A stretch of DNA of 64,000 bases, from positions 26,339 through 90,338 of IMG/VR virus record IMGVR_UViG_3300028908_000006, one strand, 5' to 3'. Shown here piece after piece: positions 40,601 through 48,379 of this stretch. The notes under the pieces were generated by a model. The model did no database searches and was not told the origin of the DNA. It saw only the letters and a program-made list of their open reading frames with translations. The DNA comes from a virus. The translations under genes were made by a program, and so were the position numbers. Position 1 is the first letter of the stretch, and every line of letters starts with the position of its first letter.

Positions 40601-41592
40601 AAGATTTGATAGGGTATCTGGCATCTCTTGGTGATGCTGCCTACCAGGTGAACCAGCAGCTGGCTCAGCTCCAATATACGGCAGCATCAAGCGTGTTTGA
40701 GTGGAAAGGTGGAAGCTATGAGCTCTATGTAAAGAGACAGCGGCTTTCAGAAATAGAGGCAAAATATGGTATCTCTGATCGCGAAGTAGAGTATCTAGCA
40801 AATATGTATTACAAGTATCTTACAGGCGACCAGCAGGCTAAACAATTCGCAGAAGAGCTAATTGCTGCCTACGGGACAGAAGGAGAGAGGGACGCTTTAG
40901 AAGCTATCACGATCTGGACAGAACTCCAAAAGAATAATATGCGTGAGGCTTCAGATTATTCCAGCCAGATTCCTGATTACATGGATAAAGCAAAGCAGAA
41001 GATGATAGAGGCGCTCGATCTAATAGATCAAAAAATTACAGATCTAAAGCTTGGATCGCTTAACGTGGCTCTTCCAACTGAAAAACTGTCTGTTGCTGAA
41101 GAAGAATATAGAAAACTCTATAAAGAGGCACTATCAGGCGATAGTGACGCATTACGTGAGTATCTTAGTTTCAGCAGTCAATATCTTGAACTTTACCAAA
41201 GTGTATATAAATCATCGGAAGAGTATCAGAAAAAGTTTGACCAGGTAATGAGAGATCTTGAATACCTGAAACAGGTGTATGGGAGTCTCCCGTCATATCA
41301 GACAGGTGGTGTGGTAGAGGCGAGCCAGCTTGCAATTCTTCACGGGCCCGAAGCTGTGGTTCCGCTTGTAAATGGAGCGATCCCAGTTGCTATATCAGGT
41401 GGTGTTTCAAAAGAAGAGCTGGTAGAAGCTATGAAGGTGGCAATTTTATCAGCAGCAAATGAACGCCCACTAATGATAAAGGTATACATTGGTGGTGAAG
41501 AATTAACAGAGCATATCATAAAACTTGTTGACGAATACCGGGTCCAGGCTGCTGCAAGAAACGTCGTAGCGGATACTGTGAGGGTTTTCTGA
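34693..41592 (+). CDS. Tape measure protein, 2,299 aa
   Basis: Sets tail length and is probably ejected with the DNA. It is very long, with helical coiled-coil regions at the N-terminus, a conserved core (FADLSGIMKNIISLSVKTGKS, then KATGMPLEQMLGYLSVLSD) of the tape-measure family, glycine-zipper membrane-type segments near residues 715-755 and 1590-1620, and the usual C-terminal YQTGGVVEASQLAILHGPEAVVPL. Residues 1212-1316 and 1317-1421 are a near-perfect tandem duplication of 105 residues. At about 1.5 angstrom per residue this suggests a tail of several hundred nanometres. Confidence 0.9.
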   Translation: MARDTVRTEVEVQINPLIDGLNDLIRALEIYKQDIPRGLDAFTRAQEQFATSLEKASKAQRSAAGMLINQVKRDVNSVLREFDKLKVKAGLIAKELSDIAPKIGGEQAKELARELSIVEKQVKNIANDFSTVLPKALKENRQILTTQFTTDLRKISREFDNIVKKARQLAAENERAERAERRRLIETERIRARYQDRVSRIRTGEEFRKTAREISSVRRNVQALGREIEKEASRLDTLNKKMMAGARSLEQFEARVAARMKQQEKLYAIRGRELSLIAERMRTYPFQAHELARPAEQVITSMWIAGPRQTLKTWWAEAGKIAEKEGRRQAGVFIQSFGQFFKQNFARAFGAWLGAAITTFPIAYGVISTIGELNRQYNVLVDVSRYVQSATVGVAGTFADLSGIMKNIISLSVKTGKSFEEVGKALWEMKSAGFGMREALAGTEVALKLTMLAGGGIDIGKATRIVAGMYRLFKDQFAGIADETERFKNMFGEVVYVLNSSQIALDELLRSFEYFGATAKATGMPLEQMLGYLSVLSDERLPGVGRAARQAANQIAQAIPMIAARYGIVLDSSKSLASEMNKVFEALNARIKDGTLSLEEFSVWMKEAGVRGGPAIIALARNWDKVKRTIELLKDSQKSLAMDFDEFFETVAEIRMSTFEMQWNRLKNAIFGVTAEGIHPLKNEMADLFKIMADGFETLWKALDNTSLALDALLASAGAFIGARVGAATGAMFGGPLGAMIGGSLGLGAGIGLGKFQHWSEEQIQKQIIGFTYDDLSKAINNLFAPERFVPLIEDALSNVKKSMDTVDAAFGDDLIESSFSYDEASVKAAAERIARAFNAQFVLAISSSNLKDEISKKLSESFRIDPDVIANMIQSGATTEEIWKYINDRLLEAAEAAGVTEEQLRSLTTTLKEGYTETKRYADNLKYFAETLVLASTGKKGLENAAIGINENYKSLLVTLGRLSDKLYEIKQIEARIAAGESGDELARQWNELVAQANALSDSVVTYAKNIASKYSTISRGISEIENKYRSLAAIGNPFEGMLKAADDIERIRKTIAALNSEGTRFKEVGKKIEEALANVSDENIRKGLEALLDIYKKIGELSGKDFGGLKESIFDAELDKILKKLDTKIRSHVVALGEDLSGDIAQIYKDTVNAVLSGEGAEGTSAIDELEKQLKARRDEIVSKYGEEKYKKILDEIIDRKKKLIQLEEIRIGLAESKKIIEALKKEKEAVQSLGDVYKEVSDMVFELYVSSLPEKEQEYIKLVQKYNELSGRIVQERNKALEAGVDISIYDKAQELLDEWLKKQKEILEGQEKIKIGLAESKKIIETLKKEKEALQSLGDTYREVSELVFELYVSSLPEKEQEYIKLVRKYRELSGKIIQERNKALEAGIDTSAYDRAQELLDEWFNRQKEKLNEQYDIHKKTTEKIKNIWKGVPDSLENVIANWIRELKVDFDDVVEIVKDAAARSVAAWIMAWAQAQFMVPIPMAAPAYGGGQAGVQVGGASAGGGFVAPPGTWSAFNNGLQNYFTAPTRFMGWLTYSLPSGPWTKPLAYGTAWLYNNPWASAGIMSGFTTYLFTGDLKSAAFSGLGAGIGYALGGPVGGFLGGAAGSFLGGLFGKKKYPKVKYEAEFTVDFVPGSGFRLAEFDLTTTRKHGAKKEYEESVRKEIEQIINQPIDWLNQMYAEVIGDLPDNLRQRFDRELAQIKYSATLKERTHKSLKGDINTMQFQAYIRDLFLTYGQTFEEAFQEEMRLGVEKFEVVSPYLKENVRNWIVEQAQELFPDDVFEKLKEIPIENMGSKDFEKWLEENIKPLFDDISAWEEFYDWAMEYLSNVEEIVTSIEDGLKYFTSFGSKMRSLSIEFKELVSQMDEMGIDFSKLYDSYKNMVQQQFRLSLVQQFPELYSGDLYLETLMNNLAPVIDYLGIGYEQIWNLVKSGNYQAFTDILWNIGDNLEFLMQVSEETGISIEDLIGYLASLGDAAYQVNQQLAQLQYTAASSVFEWKGGSYELYVKRQRLSEIEAKYGISDREVEYLANMYYKYLTGDQQAKQFAEELIAAYGTEGERDALEAITIWTELQKNNMREASDYSSQIPDYMDKAKQKMIEALDLIDQKITDLKLGSLNVALPTEKLSVAEEEYRKLYKEALSGDSDALREYLSFSSQYLELYQSVYKSSEEYQKKFDQVMRDLEYLKQVYGSLPSYQTGGVVEASQLAILHGPEAVVPLVNGAIPVAISGGVSKEELVEAMKVAILSAANERPLMIKVYIGGEELTEHIIKLVDEYRVQAAARNVVADTVRVF
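38326..38955 (+). repeat. 315-bp in-frame tandem duplication inside the tape measure gene
   Basis: Two copies (38326-38640 and 38641-38955) encode 105-residue units sharing long identical runs such as FELYVSSLPEKEQEYIKLV. Both copies are in frame. Divergence is mostly at third positions and a few residues, so it is a fairly recent duplication that would lengthen the tail. Confidence 0.85.
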
Positions 41593-42974
41593 TGAAAAAA
41601 CTGTTCATTAAGCTGGTAAGCCAGATTGACCCGTCAAAAGAATTTTATTTTGCAGTTGGTGGACACCAAGGAAGCCACAATTGGAAAGATGCAATTCTGA
41701 ATGACGTTCAAATATCATGGGGAGTAAGAAACAATCTTGGCGGATATGCTTATGTCAACTGGGGAAGGCTTGAGATAGCACGAACTGAGATAGATTCGGA
41801 TCCATATAATATGTATGCATATATCGGAGAAGATGAAGACAGCCTGGAATTATTCTTTGAAGGTTATGCTATCCGTGAACAGCTTACATATCCATCGTTG
41901 GTTCTTGGAGTGTATGGTAAAGACTATGATGCACTCGTTCTAGACGAGGGAGTGTTCCTTGACAGGGACGGGAATGCATCACCAGAGAAATACAAGAAGA
42001 TAACATTTGGGACGTTACTGGAATATATTCCATGTCAACGAGTCGGATCGTCGAGTGAGTATAAATACGTAAAGCCGTTGATAAAGGGGACAAGCCCAGG
42101 AACTGATTATCATGTTTATGATGACGGGGTGAATATAGACGGTAACGTGACTGACAATGGCGACGGGACATTTAATCTCAGTAGTGCGCCTGTTGGAGAA
42201 GTATCAATATCAGGGACTTCAGAATATGTGCATTCTACTCCCTATTCTCCATACGGAGATAGATTTTCAGATTCTGTGTATGATTTCGTAGCTGATAGAA
42301 TATCGGCAACACTCATAACAACACCCTACTGGAAAGATTCACCGACAATTTCAAAGTTCGTAAAAACACAACTAAAGATAACCGACTTGCTGGACCATGT
42401 ATCACGGCTCGTCCCAGCAATAGCATATTGTGTTGGTAGTAATGTATATGCGTTTGCAATAGGACGCCTAAAAACATACAGCACTTCATTTTCAGAGTTC
42501 GTTTCGAATCAGCCTGAAGAGGAGCCATACTCATTCTACCTCAACGAAGACATGATGATAGATTTTAAAATCGAATGGCCATCTCCAACAAAATTCATTG
42601 TTGGAAACTACGAATATCGTGAGGCAGTCCTTGATAGGACTGGTTACCATGTAAAGACAGAACGAATGGATCTAAAACATGATGTTGGCTTTGCAGTTGG
42701 TGGAGAATACAATGTTGGAGATTGGATTCATCCATCATTATTTTGGAGCGAAGTAGGAGGAATACATAATTACATCAACAACATCAGATGTAGAGTGAAA
42801 TGTAACCTTGAAGACGTTTATGGAATAAAACCAGGCTACATACTTGGAATTGATGTCCCAGATGAGTTCATGAGTATATTTACGCAAAAGTTTAATATAT
42901 TTGTGGTAACAGGGATAAACATTAACTTTTCAAGATATACGGTTGATCTTACCGGAGTTTGGAGCCCGTTATGA
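41592..42974 (+). CDS. Distal tail or tail-tip protein, 460 aa
   Basis: Starts at the A that closes the tape-measure stop codon (TGATG). The sequence is beta-rich, with small domains (SWGVRNNLGGYAYVNWGR, DYHVYDDGVNIDGNV, FKIEWPSPTKFIVGNY). Position after the tape measure suits a tail-tip/baseplate hub protein. No exact family recognised. Confidence 0.55.
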   Translation: MKKLFIKLVSQIDPSKEFYFAVGGHQGSHNWKDAILNDVQISWGVRNNLGGYAYVNWGRLEIARTEIDSDPYNMYAYIGEDEDSLELFFEGYAIREQLTYPSLVLGVYGKDYDALVLDEGVFLDRDGNASPEKYKKITFGTLLEYIPCQRVGSSSEYKYVKPLIKGTSPGTDYHVYDDGVNIDGNVTDNGDGTFNLSSAPVGEVSISGTSEYVHSTPYSPYGDRFSDSVYDFVADRISATLITTPYWKDSPTISKFVKTQLKITDLLDHVSRLVPAIAYCVGSNVYAFAIGRLKTYSTSFSEFVSNQPEEEPYSFYLNEDMMIDFKIEWPSPTKFIVGNYEYREAVLDRTGYHVKTERMDLKHDVGFAVGGEYNVGDWIHPSLFWSEVGGIHNYINNIRCRVKCNLEDVYGIKPGYILGIDVPDEFMSIFTQKFNIFVVTGININFSRYTVDLTGVWSPL

Positions 42975-43702
42975 AGGTTATCTATCCTGATAGGATACAG
43001 TCGATTTCAGCATCATCGTCTGCAAGCGGATTTCCAGTTGAAAACCTGCTCGATGATTGGCCGCAGAACATCTGGAAGGCTACAAGTAATACAGCTTCAA
43101 TCACAATTGAGGTTGGTGGGAGCTCAGATGCTATTGCAATGTTCAATGTCAATGCTGACACAGTTACAATCAATGTTGAAGATGAAGATCAAATAGAGAT
43201 AGATCTCAGAGTGATCGACACCTATGAAAGCCTCATACTCGACACACCAAACATATACAGAGAGTTCTTTATAGAATATCCGTATAAGGCTGTCCAGCAC
43301 ACAATAACAATTGAGCTGGAAGCGCCAGAAGGAGATATTGTTTCTGCTGGAATCATACGGGCGGGGTTGTCAAGAACTTTCAGTAATCCCGATTACCCTC
43401 TCCAGGAGACCTGGCAGGACTATTCCATCATCAAGAGGACAGTTACAGGGCGAACATATGTGGTCCACAAACCAAAAGCAAGGAAGCTGTCAGGGAGTTT
43501 CCTGGCTCCATTTGAGAGTGATTTCTTGAAGTTCATAACCCTTTATAGAGAGCTTGACTTCAAGCCATTTGCCTGGCTTGTAGCCTCTGATGTTGATGAT
43601 AAACACTTTGCGGTGTTTGCCAGATTTGAAAATCCGCCATCTATCAGACATGCATATCCAGGCTATGTCGTAATAAATTTTATACTTGAGGAGGTAGTAT
43701 AA
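42971..43702 (+). CDS. Tail-tip protein, 243 aa
   Basis: ATG 42971 overlaps the previous stop (ATGA). It begins KVIYPDRIQSISASSSASGF-PVENLLDDWPQNIWKA, a jelly-roll-like opening seen in phage tail-tip proteins, and ends in beta strands (HAYPGYVVINFILEEVV). It is probably a structural partner of the preceding protein. Confidence 0.55.
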   Translation: MKVIYPDRIQSISASSSASGFPVENLLDDWPQNIWKATSNTASITIEVGGSSDAIAMFNVNADTVTINVEDEDQIEIDLRVIDTYESLILDTPNIYREFFIEYPYKAVQHTITIELEAPEGDIVSAGIIRAGLSRTFSNPDYPLQETWQDYSIIKRTVTGRTYVVHKPKARKLSGSFLAPFESDFLKFITLYRELDFKPFAWLVASDVDDKHFAVFARFENPPSIRHAYPGYVVINFILEEVV

Positions 43703-44622
43703 TGCCCAGTTACACATGGCCGGAATTCCCGGCTACAAAAGAAAGTAATTTTGAACAAAAAGCCAGAACGGCGTTGAACAGTTGGCGGTCAAATGCCGCT
43801 GATATGGATATACGCATAGAAGACATAGAAGGATTTCTGGAAAATAATTCTGATTTCACACCAGACCCAACAAGGTTCAGAAATAGCGTTCATAATGCGC
43901 TTATTACAGATGGTGTAGCGAAGAACATAAACTATTATGTTGACCCTGATACAGGATCTGATACGAATGATGGATCTTCTAGTGCTCCGTTTGCAACACT
44001 TGAAAAAGCACTTGAAAGTGTCCCACCAGGCGGTCATGCTGTAATATACTTAAATGCTGGGAAAACGTACACACTTACAAGACCTGTAATATTATTTAAT
44101 ACCACTATTCTCGTATCAAAAACGGGAACTGATTCTGTAACTATCACGCCGCAGTATTACGTATCAGGAGATAAAGCGTGGTGTCCGTGTATTTCACTAA
44201 GAAATTCATGTATACGTTTTGAGAAGGTAACCTTTAATATCGTAACCAATACAACAGGTTATTCGTTTTCATTACATCAGAACTCAATAGTAAGAGTAGG
44301 GCGGAATGATTGTTTTGGGGCTGTTCATTTCTATTACTGTGACATTGATATAAATGATATAGATGTAAGACTAGTATCAGGTAATAATTATGGAGATGGA
44401 CCATCAATAATAGGCGTCTCACATTATGCGATTACAATAAACGTAAATGCAGATGGATTTCTTATAGACATATCAAAAAGTACATTGGCATATAGTGTAT
44501 CTGGTGGGACAATAAATGACAACGCCGGCACAGGAAAAACAACGTATCAATCACTTGTAACAGGAGTTGTCAAAGATACAGATGGGAAGCCAAGGAACGT
44601 TATAAGCAATCTCATATTCTAA
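43702..44622 (+). CDS. Tail fibre/spike with pectate-lyase-like beta-helix, 306 aa
   Basis: After an N-terminal helical adaptor (about 1-60), NYYVDPDTGSDTNDGSSSAP-FATLEKALESVP begins a right-handed beta-helix of the DUF1565/pectate-lyase type, continuing through repeated short strands to the C-terminus. This is typical of receptor-binding or polysaccharide-degrading spikes. It is short for a spike. The IscB locus begins directly after its stop. Confidence 0.65.
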   Translation: MPSYTWPEFPATKESNFEQKARTALNSWRSNAADMDIRIEDIEGFLENNSDFTPDPTRFRNSVHNALITDGVAKNINYYVDPDTGSDTNDGSSSAPFATLEKALESVPPGGHAVIYLNAGKTYTLTRPVILFNTTILVSKTGTDSVTITPQYYVSGDKAWCPCISLRNSCIRFEKVTFNIVTNTTGYSFSLHQNSIVRVGRNDCFGAVHFYYCDIDINDIDVRLVSGNNYGDGPSIIGVSHYAITINVNADGFLIDISKSTLAYSVSGGTINDNAGTGKTTYQSLVTGVVKDTDGKPRNVISNLIF

Positions 44623-44627
44623 GGACC

Positions 44628-44945
44628 TCCCTAAACCATAAGCTTTTATGAGTTTTCTTATGGTTTAGGCGGGTCTGAGGCAGAGGTGGTTCCAATGTGG
44701 GATAAGCTGAACTCAGCAAATGTGAAGCTGAGAGGTGAAGAGGAGAGATTAATTCTCTCCCTCCACCTATGTCCCATGGTTACCCACAAGGGTAGGCACC
44801 TTGGGGTGGTGCGCCAGCTCCAAGCTCTGCCGGTGGTGGGGAACGAAACCCAGCCTGAGACGGCGTTGGTGAACATCTCCATCACTATCAGAGACCATGG
44901 GACTTTGCCGAGGCGCAACATAACCCTATTTGGGAGATGGCTTAA
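44628..44945 (+). ncRNA. Candidate omega-RNA of the IscB system
   Basis: The 318 nt between the spike stop and iscB contain no gene but dense secondary structure. There is a perfect 13-bp hairpin (44630-44642 with 44657-44669), a hairpin at 44733-44768 (AGGTG/CACCT around GGAGAGA-TTAAT-TCTCTCC), a CACC/GGTG hairpin near 44799-44812 and a GGGG-AACGAAA-CCC loop near 44838-44851. IscB omega-RNAs are encoded immediately 5' of iscB on the same strand with the guide at the RNA 5' end. The exact ends and guide are not determined here. Confidence 0.6.
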
Positions 44946-46136
44946 ATGCCAACTACTCAAATGAAAGTTTTTGTAGTAGACGCAGAAGGTGAGCCTCTTC
45001 TACCTACTACTCCAGCAAGAGCAAGGTTATTGTTGAAAAGAGGGAAAGCAAGGGTTTATAGAATGATTCCATTTGCAATTCAGTTAAACAGAGCTGTTAA
45101 CAATCATGTTGGAAAATTCACGGCAGCTGTTGATGATGGAGCTAAGTGGATAGGAATTGCTGTTAAAGGTAAAGATGAAATTGTATTTGCCGCTAACGTT
45201 AGGTTGAGACAGAATGTGAGTAAGAAAGTCAAAGAAAGAGCAATGTATCGTAGGAACAGAAGAAACAGATTAAGATATAGGCCCGTACGGTTTTTGAATA
45301 GAAGTAGGGAAAAAGGTTGGTTGCCTCCTTCTATCAGATATAGGAAAGAGGTTGTTCTGAGAGTTATTAATGACCTTAGAAAATTTCTCAACATTACAGA
45401 TATTGTTATTGAACAAGGTTCCTTTGACGTTTCTTCAATTGCGGCAGGTAAAAAACTTAGTGGTAGGGAATACCAACAGAAGCGATATGAAGGTAAAAAC
45501 TTTAGAGAGAAGGTTCTTAAAAGAGATGGTTATACTTGTCAGATTTGTGGTAGTAGGAGAAGTCTTGAAGTGCACCATATAGTCCCAAGAAGCAAGGGTG
45601 GGACTAATATTGTGGAAAATGGGTTTACACTTTGTAAAGATTGCCACAAAGCTGTCCATGATGGAAAGGTAAAATTGACTGCTAACGTATTATCTCCAAA
45701 GTATGCTTCTATTACTCAACAAGGAAAGTTGTGGTTGTATAGGAAACTGAAAGAACAGTTCAGAAACGTAGAAATGACTTTTGGTTATTTGACAAGAAGA
45801 ATGAGAGAAAAGCTTGGACTTACAAAGGACCACTATGCAGATGCTTGCGCGATGCTTAACTGCAACAGAATAACCTCTCCCGTTTATCTCATCATTCCAC
45901 GAAGGAGGAGACCAGAGGTAAATAATCCAGCTAAAAAACGTGATGAGTATAAAGGTTTCAGACATTTTGACATTGTAGTTGCCTATCATAAGACAAAAGG
46001 AAAGGTAGTTGGCTGCGTGAGGAGTTTAAAAAAGAATGGTTTAGCGATAAGAACAAAGTTTTCAGACAACTTTGTGGTTGGATATACGAAGAGCAAACTA
46101 TTGTGGAGACCAAGAGGGTTAGTGTATGTGGTTTGA
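44946..46136 (+). CDS. iscB: IscB-type RNA-guided nuclease (RuvC plus HNH), 396 aa
   Basis: All IscB parts are visible in order. The N-terminal PLMP (RRXRR) domain is GEPLLPTTPARARLLLKRGK (15-34). RuvC-I is AAVDDGAKWIGIAV (D63), followed by the Arg-rich bridge helix YRRNRRNRLRYR (101-112), RuvC-II DIVIEQGSFD (E156), HNH CQIC...VHH...LCKDC (C198, C201, H210, H211, C230, C233) and RuvC-III DHYADACAM (H296, D299). The C-terminus (GFRHFDIVVAYHKTKGKVVG) resembles the target-adjacent-motif-reading domain. Catalytic residues are intact. GGGAG precedes the ATG at 44946; ATG 44961 is possible. No transposase is nearby. Confidence 0.88.
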   Translation: MPTTQMKVFVVDAEGEPLLPTTPARARLLLKRGKARVYRMIPFAIQLNRAVNNHVGKFTAAVDDGAKWIGIAVKGKDEIVFAANVRLRQNVSKKVKERAMYRRNRRNRLRYRPVRFLNRSREKGWLPPSIRYRKEVVLRVINDLRKFLNITDIVIEQGSFDVSSIAAGKKLSGREYQQKRYEGKNFREKVLKRDGYTCQICGSRRSLEVHHIVPRSKGGTNIVENGFTLCKDCHKAVHDGKVKLTANVLSPKYASITQQGKLWLYRKLKEQFRNVEMTFGYLTRRMREKLGLTKDHYADACAMLNCNRITSPVYLIIPRRRRPEVNNPAKKRDEYKGFRHFDIVVAYHKTKGKVVGCVRSLKKNGLAIRTKFSDNFVVGYTKSKLLWRPRGLVYVV

Positions 46137-46195
46137 AAACTATCAAGAACTAATGGAAACTAATGAAAAACTAGACTATTCAGAAGGGGGATGAA

Positions 46196-46657
46196 ATGAA
46201 GATTCTGAGAATAATAAAGATCGGAGATACGATCTATGAAAATATCTACCTCTATACCGAAGATGAGAATGGTAATAGGATTTATAACATCCCAACGGAC
46301 ATAACGGAATTGAAGCAAGCAGTAAACGATACTCTTGGTTATCTCACAATGAAAAAGATCTCTTCTATCTTGGTGGCAGTAGATAAAAAGGATGCCGCTA
46401 TGACAAAGGCCATCTGTCTGCTGGCAAAGGTGATTAACTCTTTGTCTCCAGATACAACCGTTCTCACAGATAAGGAACAGACAGCATTCAAGGCTATGGT
46501 ATCTCTGGCTGATAGCGGATATACGGATTCAGAACTCCTAAACAACGCTCTAACTGAAATCTCATCCGCCCTGGCCTGGTATGAATCAAAAGCAAGTGAA
46601 CTGGAGTCTTTAAATGATTTTGATTCTATTGTTTCTTTTCTTTCTGATCTCAAGTAA
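46196..46657 (+). CDS. Hypothetical protein, 153 aa
   Basis: Acidic helical protein with no family recognised. AGAAGGGGGATGAA precedes the ATG. It is the first gene after the IscB locus and overlaps the caspase-like gene by 44 bp. Confidence 0.55.
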   Translation: MKILRIIKIGDTIYENIYLYTEDENGNRIYNIPTDITELKQAVNDTLGYLTMKKISSILVAVDKKDAAMTKAICLLAKVINSLSPDTTVLTDKEQTAFKAMVSLADSGYTDSELLNNALTEISSALAWYESKASELESLNDFDSIVSFLSDLK

Positions 46658-47252
46658 CACTTACGCAGATTCCGTATGTTTATACCTTGATGAGGGAACA
46701 TCAACCTACCAAGAGGTATGTTTGGATGCCTGCCATCTCATTGAAAAATATCTAAATGATAATTGCGAAACAATACCAATAGACCAAATAAACACGATAG
46801 GCCTGTTCAGAGGATACAATGTTGTCTATCTTGCCACACATGGAAATGATGGAGGTATCTTGATAGGGCAGGATAGCATATACACGTGGAAGGACGTTCT
46901 AAAGATCCCATGCTCGCTACTTGTGGTAGATACGTGCTATTCAGGCTACATCCTGGATCATGTTAGCCAGGAAATCAAAAAGACGATAATTACGGCGTCT
47001 GGGAAATGCCTATCAGTAACAAAGGCTTTCATAAGGACACTTGAATGTTACTTTGGAGAATGCCAGACAGACATCTCTTGGTGCAACAATGTCTTTGATT
47101 TTGGTCTTTGTTATATGTGGTGGGCATGGGAGCTTGTGTTGAGGGATAGAATAAGCTCTCTATATGTGATAATGAATGAAAAACAACTTCCTTGCTGTAT
47201 TGGTAGTCCCATGATATACTCACCAGCAGATGGTGCACGCCCATTGCGTTAG
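46614..47252 (+). CDS. Secreted caspase-like (clan CD) cysteine peptidase, 212 aa
   Basis: MILILLFLFFLISSNTYA is a signal peptide, so the product acts outside the cytoplasm. YLATHGNDGG gives catalytic His76-Gly, and LVVDTCYSGY gives Cys108 in the D-x-C-Y-S-G context of caspase, metacaspase and gingipain-like peptidases, at the expected 30-residue spacing. The substrate is unknown. It lies between tail-fibre and lysis genes and overlaps the preceding gene by 44 bp; the signal peptide supports this start. Confidence 0.65.
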   Translation: MILILLFLFFLISSNTYADSVCLYLDEGTSTYQEVCLDACHLIEKYLNDNCETIPIDQINTIGLFRGYNVVYLATHGNDGGILIGQDSIYTWKDVLKIPCSLLVVDTCYSGYILDHVSQEIKKTIITASGKCLSVTKAFIRTLECYFGECQTDISWCNNVFDFGLCYMWWAWELVLRDRISSLYVIMNEKQLPCCIGSPMIYSPADGARPLR

Positions 47253-47277
47253 TAAAAAAAACAACAAGGAGGTTTGT

Positions 47278-48375
47278 ATGCTTGGAATCATTTTTACCGT
47301 TTTCATGTTGTTTGCTATGCCAGCATTTGCTGGTGGGGTGTTCATTGGACATGACAGCTCAAATGAAACACTCGTTTTGAGCAACGATTACCATGCAGTT
47401 CCAATTTTCATCCTCCAGGATGACTCTCAAGTTGGCAAGCCGGTTGAGGTGTCAATAGCCCGTCATCTCAACGGATGCTCGAATAGCGATGTTGTTCAGT
47501 ATTTAACCTACAATGGGCGGGAGTTTGTGTGGGTTGACACGATGGTGAGCATTGAGACTGTCTTTGATGTCAAGTGGTTTAATCTCATGTGGGATAGTGA
47601 AATTTGGACAGACTTCAAGGGAAGCAACAATGATGTGTGCCTTGAATACGACCTCACCATTTGCCTAAAGTATTCAATTTTCGACAATGTCTGTGGGAGC
47701 AGGCATATAAAGGTGATGAAAGACGGGTGTGGTGATGCGTTGATGGAGCCGGTTATATCTGCTCTTACATTTGAGACAGTAGGGAAAACAATCAAATATA
47801 TGCCAAAGACAACTTGTGGAGATGTTCTACATAATTGTATTATAGACAGTAAGCCGCCGTTCGTTTCTGGCATTGATTACAATGATGATACAATCACACT
47901 AAGATTCAAGCCCATGTTTGCTGGAAGTGTTTCCGATACTGTATCCTTGGTCTGTGACGAGGGAGTATTTGACCTCAAGTTAAGCTATACAGCAATCAGA
48001 TTCCCAGGATATATAGAAAAACATCTTGCAGAATGGGAACTGTGGAATGGGCCGTTTCTCGCTGGTATAGCTTATAAGATTCCAATAGATGTCAACACGG
48101 CGAAGAACATTGTCGTGGATGTTCAGGTGGCGTCAGCTTACAGCATAAGTAACCTCAGAATCGCTCTATGCCCATGTGGGAATGAGATAGATACAAGAGA
48201 ACTGTTCTTCGCCACAACAGGCTGGTATGGTTCATGCTATTGTGACACGTCAAGAAGTCTTACGCGTCAGATAAGGAGGTTACTTTCACCTGGATGTTGG
48301 TCACTCCTTATTTTCAACGCTAACCCTGAAGTAACGTATAACGCACCATCATCTGTTGTGTGGAGATTCAAATAG
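47278..48375 (+). CDS. Secreted Cys-rich protein, 365 aa
   Basis: ATG 47278 has ACAAGGAGGTTTGT upstream and begins a signal peptide (MLGIIFTVFMLFAMPAFA). The mature part is beta-rich with about 15 Cys (for example TCGDVLHNC, CPCGNE, CYCDTSR), implying a disulphide-bonded periplasmic or cell-surface protein. No family recognised. Paired with the caspase-like gene, it may be a substrate or partner. Confidence 0.6.
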   Translation: MLGIIFTVFMLFAMPAFAGGVFIGHDSSNETLVLSNDYHAVPIFILQDDSQVGKPVEVSIARHLNGCSNSDVVQYLTYNGREFVWVDTMVSIETVFDVKWFNLMWDSEIWTDFKGSNNDVCLEYDLTICLKYSIFDNVCGSRHIKVMKDGCGDALMEPVISALTFETVGKTIKYMPKTTCGDVLHNCIIDSKPPFVSGIDYNDDTITLRFKPMFAGSVSDTVSLVCDEGVFDLKLSYTAIRFPGYIEKHLAEWELWNGPFLAGIAYKIPIDVNTAKNIVVDVQVASAYSISNLRIALCPCGNEIDTRELFFATTGWYGSCYCDTSRSLTRQIRRLLSPGCWSLLIFNANPEVTYNAPSSVVWRFK

Positions 48376-48379
48376 GTAG

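Noticed and set aside
44630-44669. 13-bp hairpin after the spike gene read as a simple terminator
   Set aside because: No T-run follows (GGCGGGTC), so it is better regarded as part of the omega-RNA region or an element end.
44658-44964. Open frames of 92-100 codons on both strands in the IscB upstream region
   Set aside because: Frames run through perfectly paired hairpins and have no ribosome-binding site; the region is better explained as a structured RNA.
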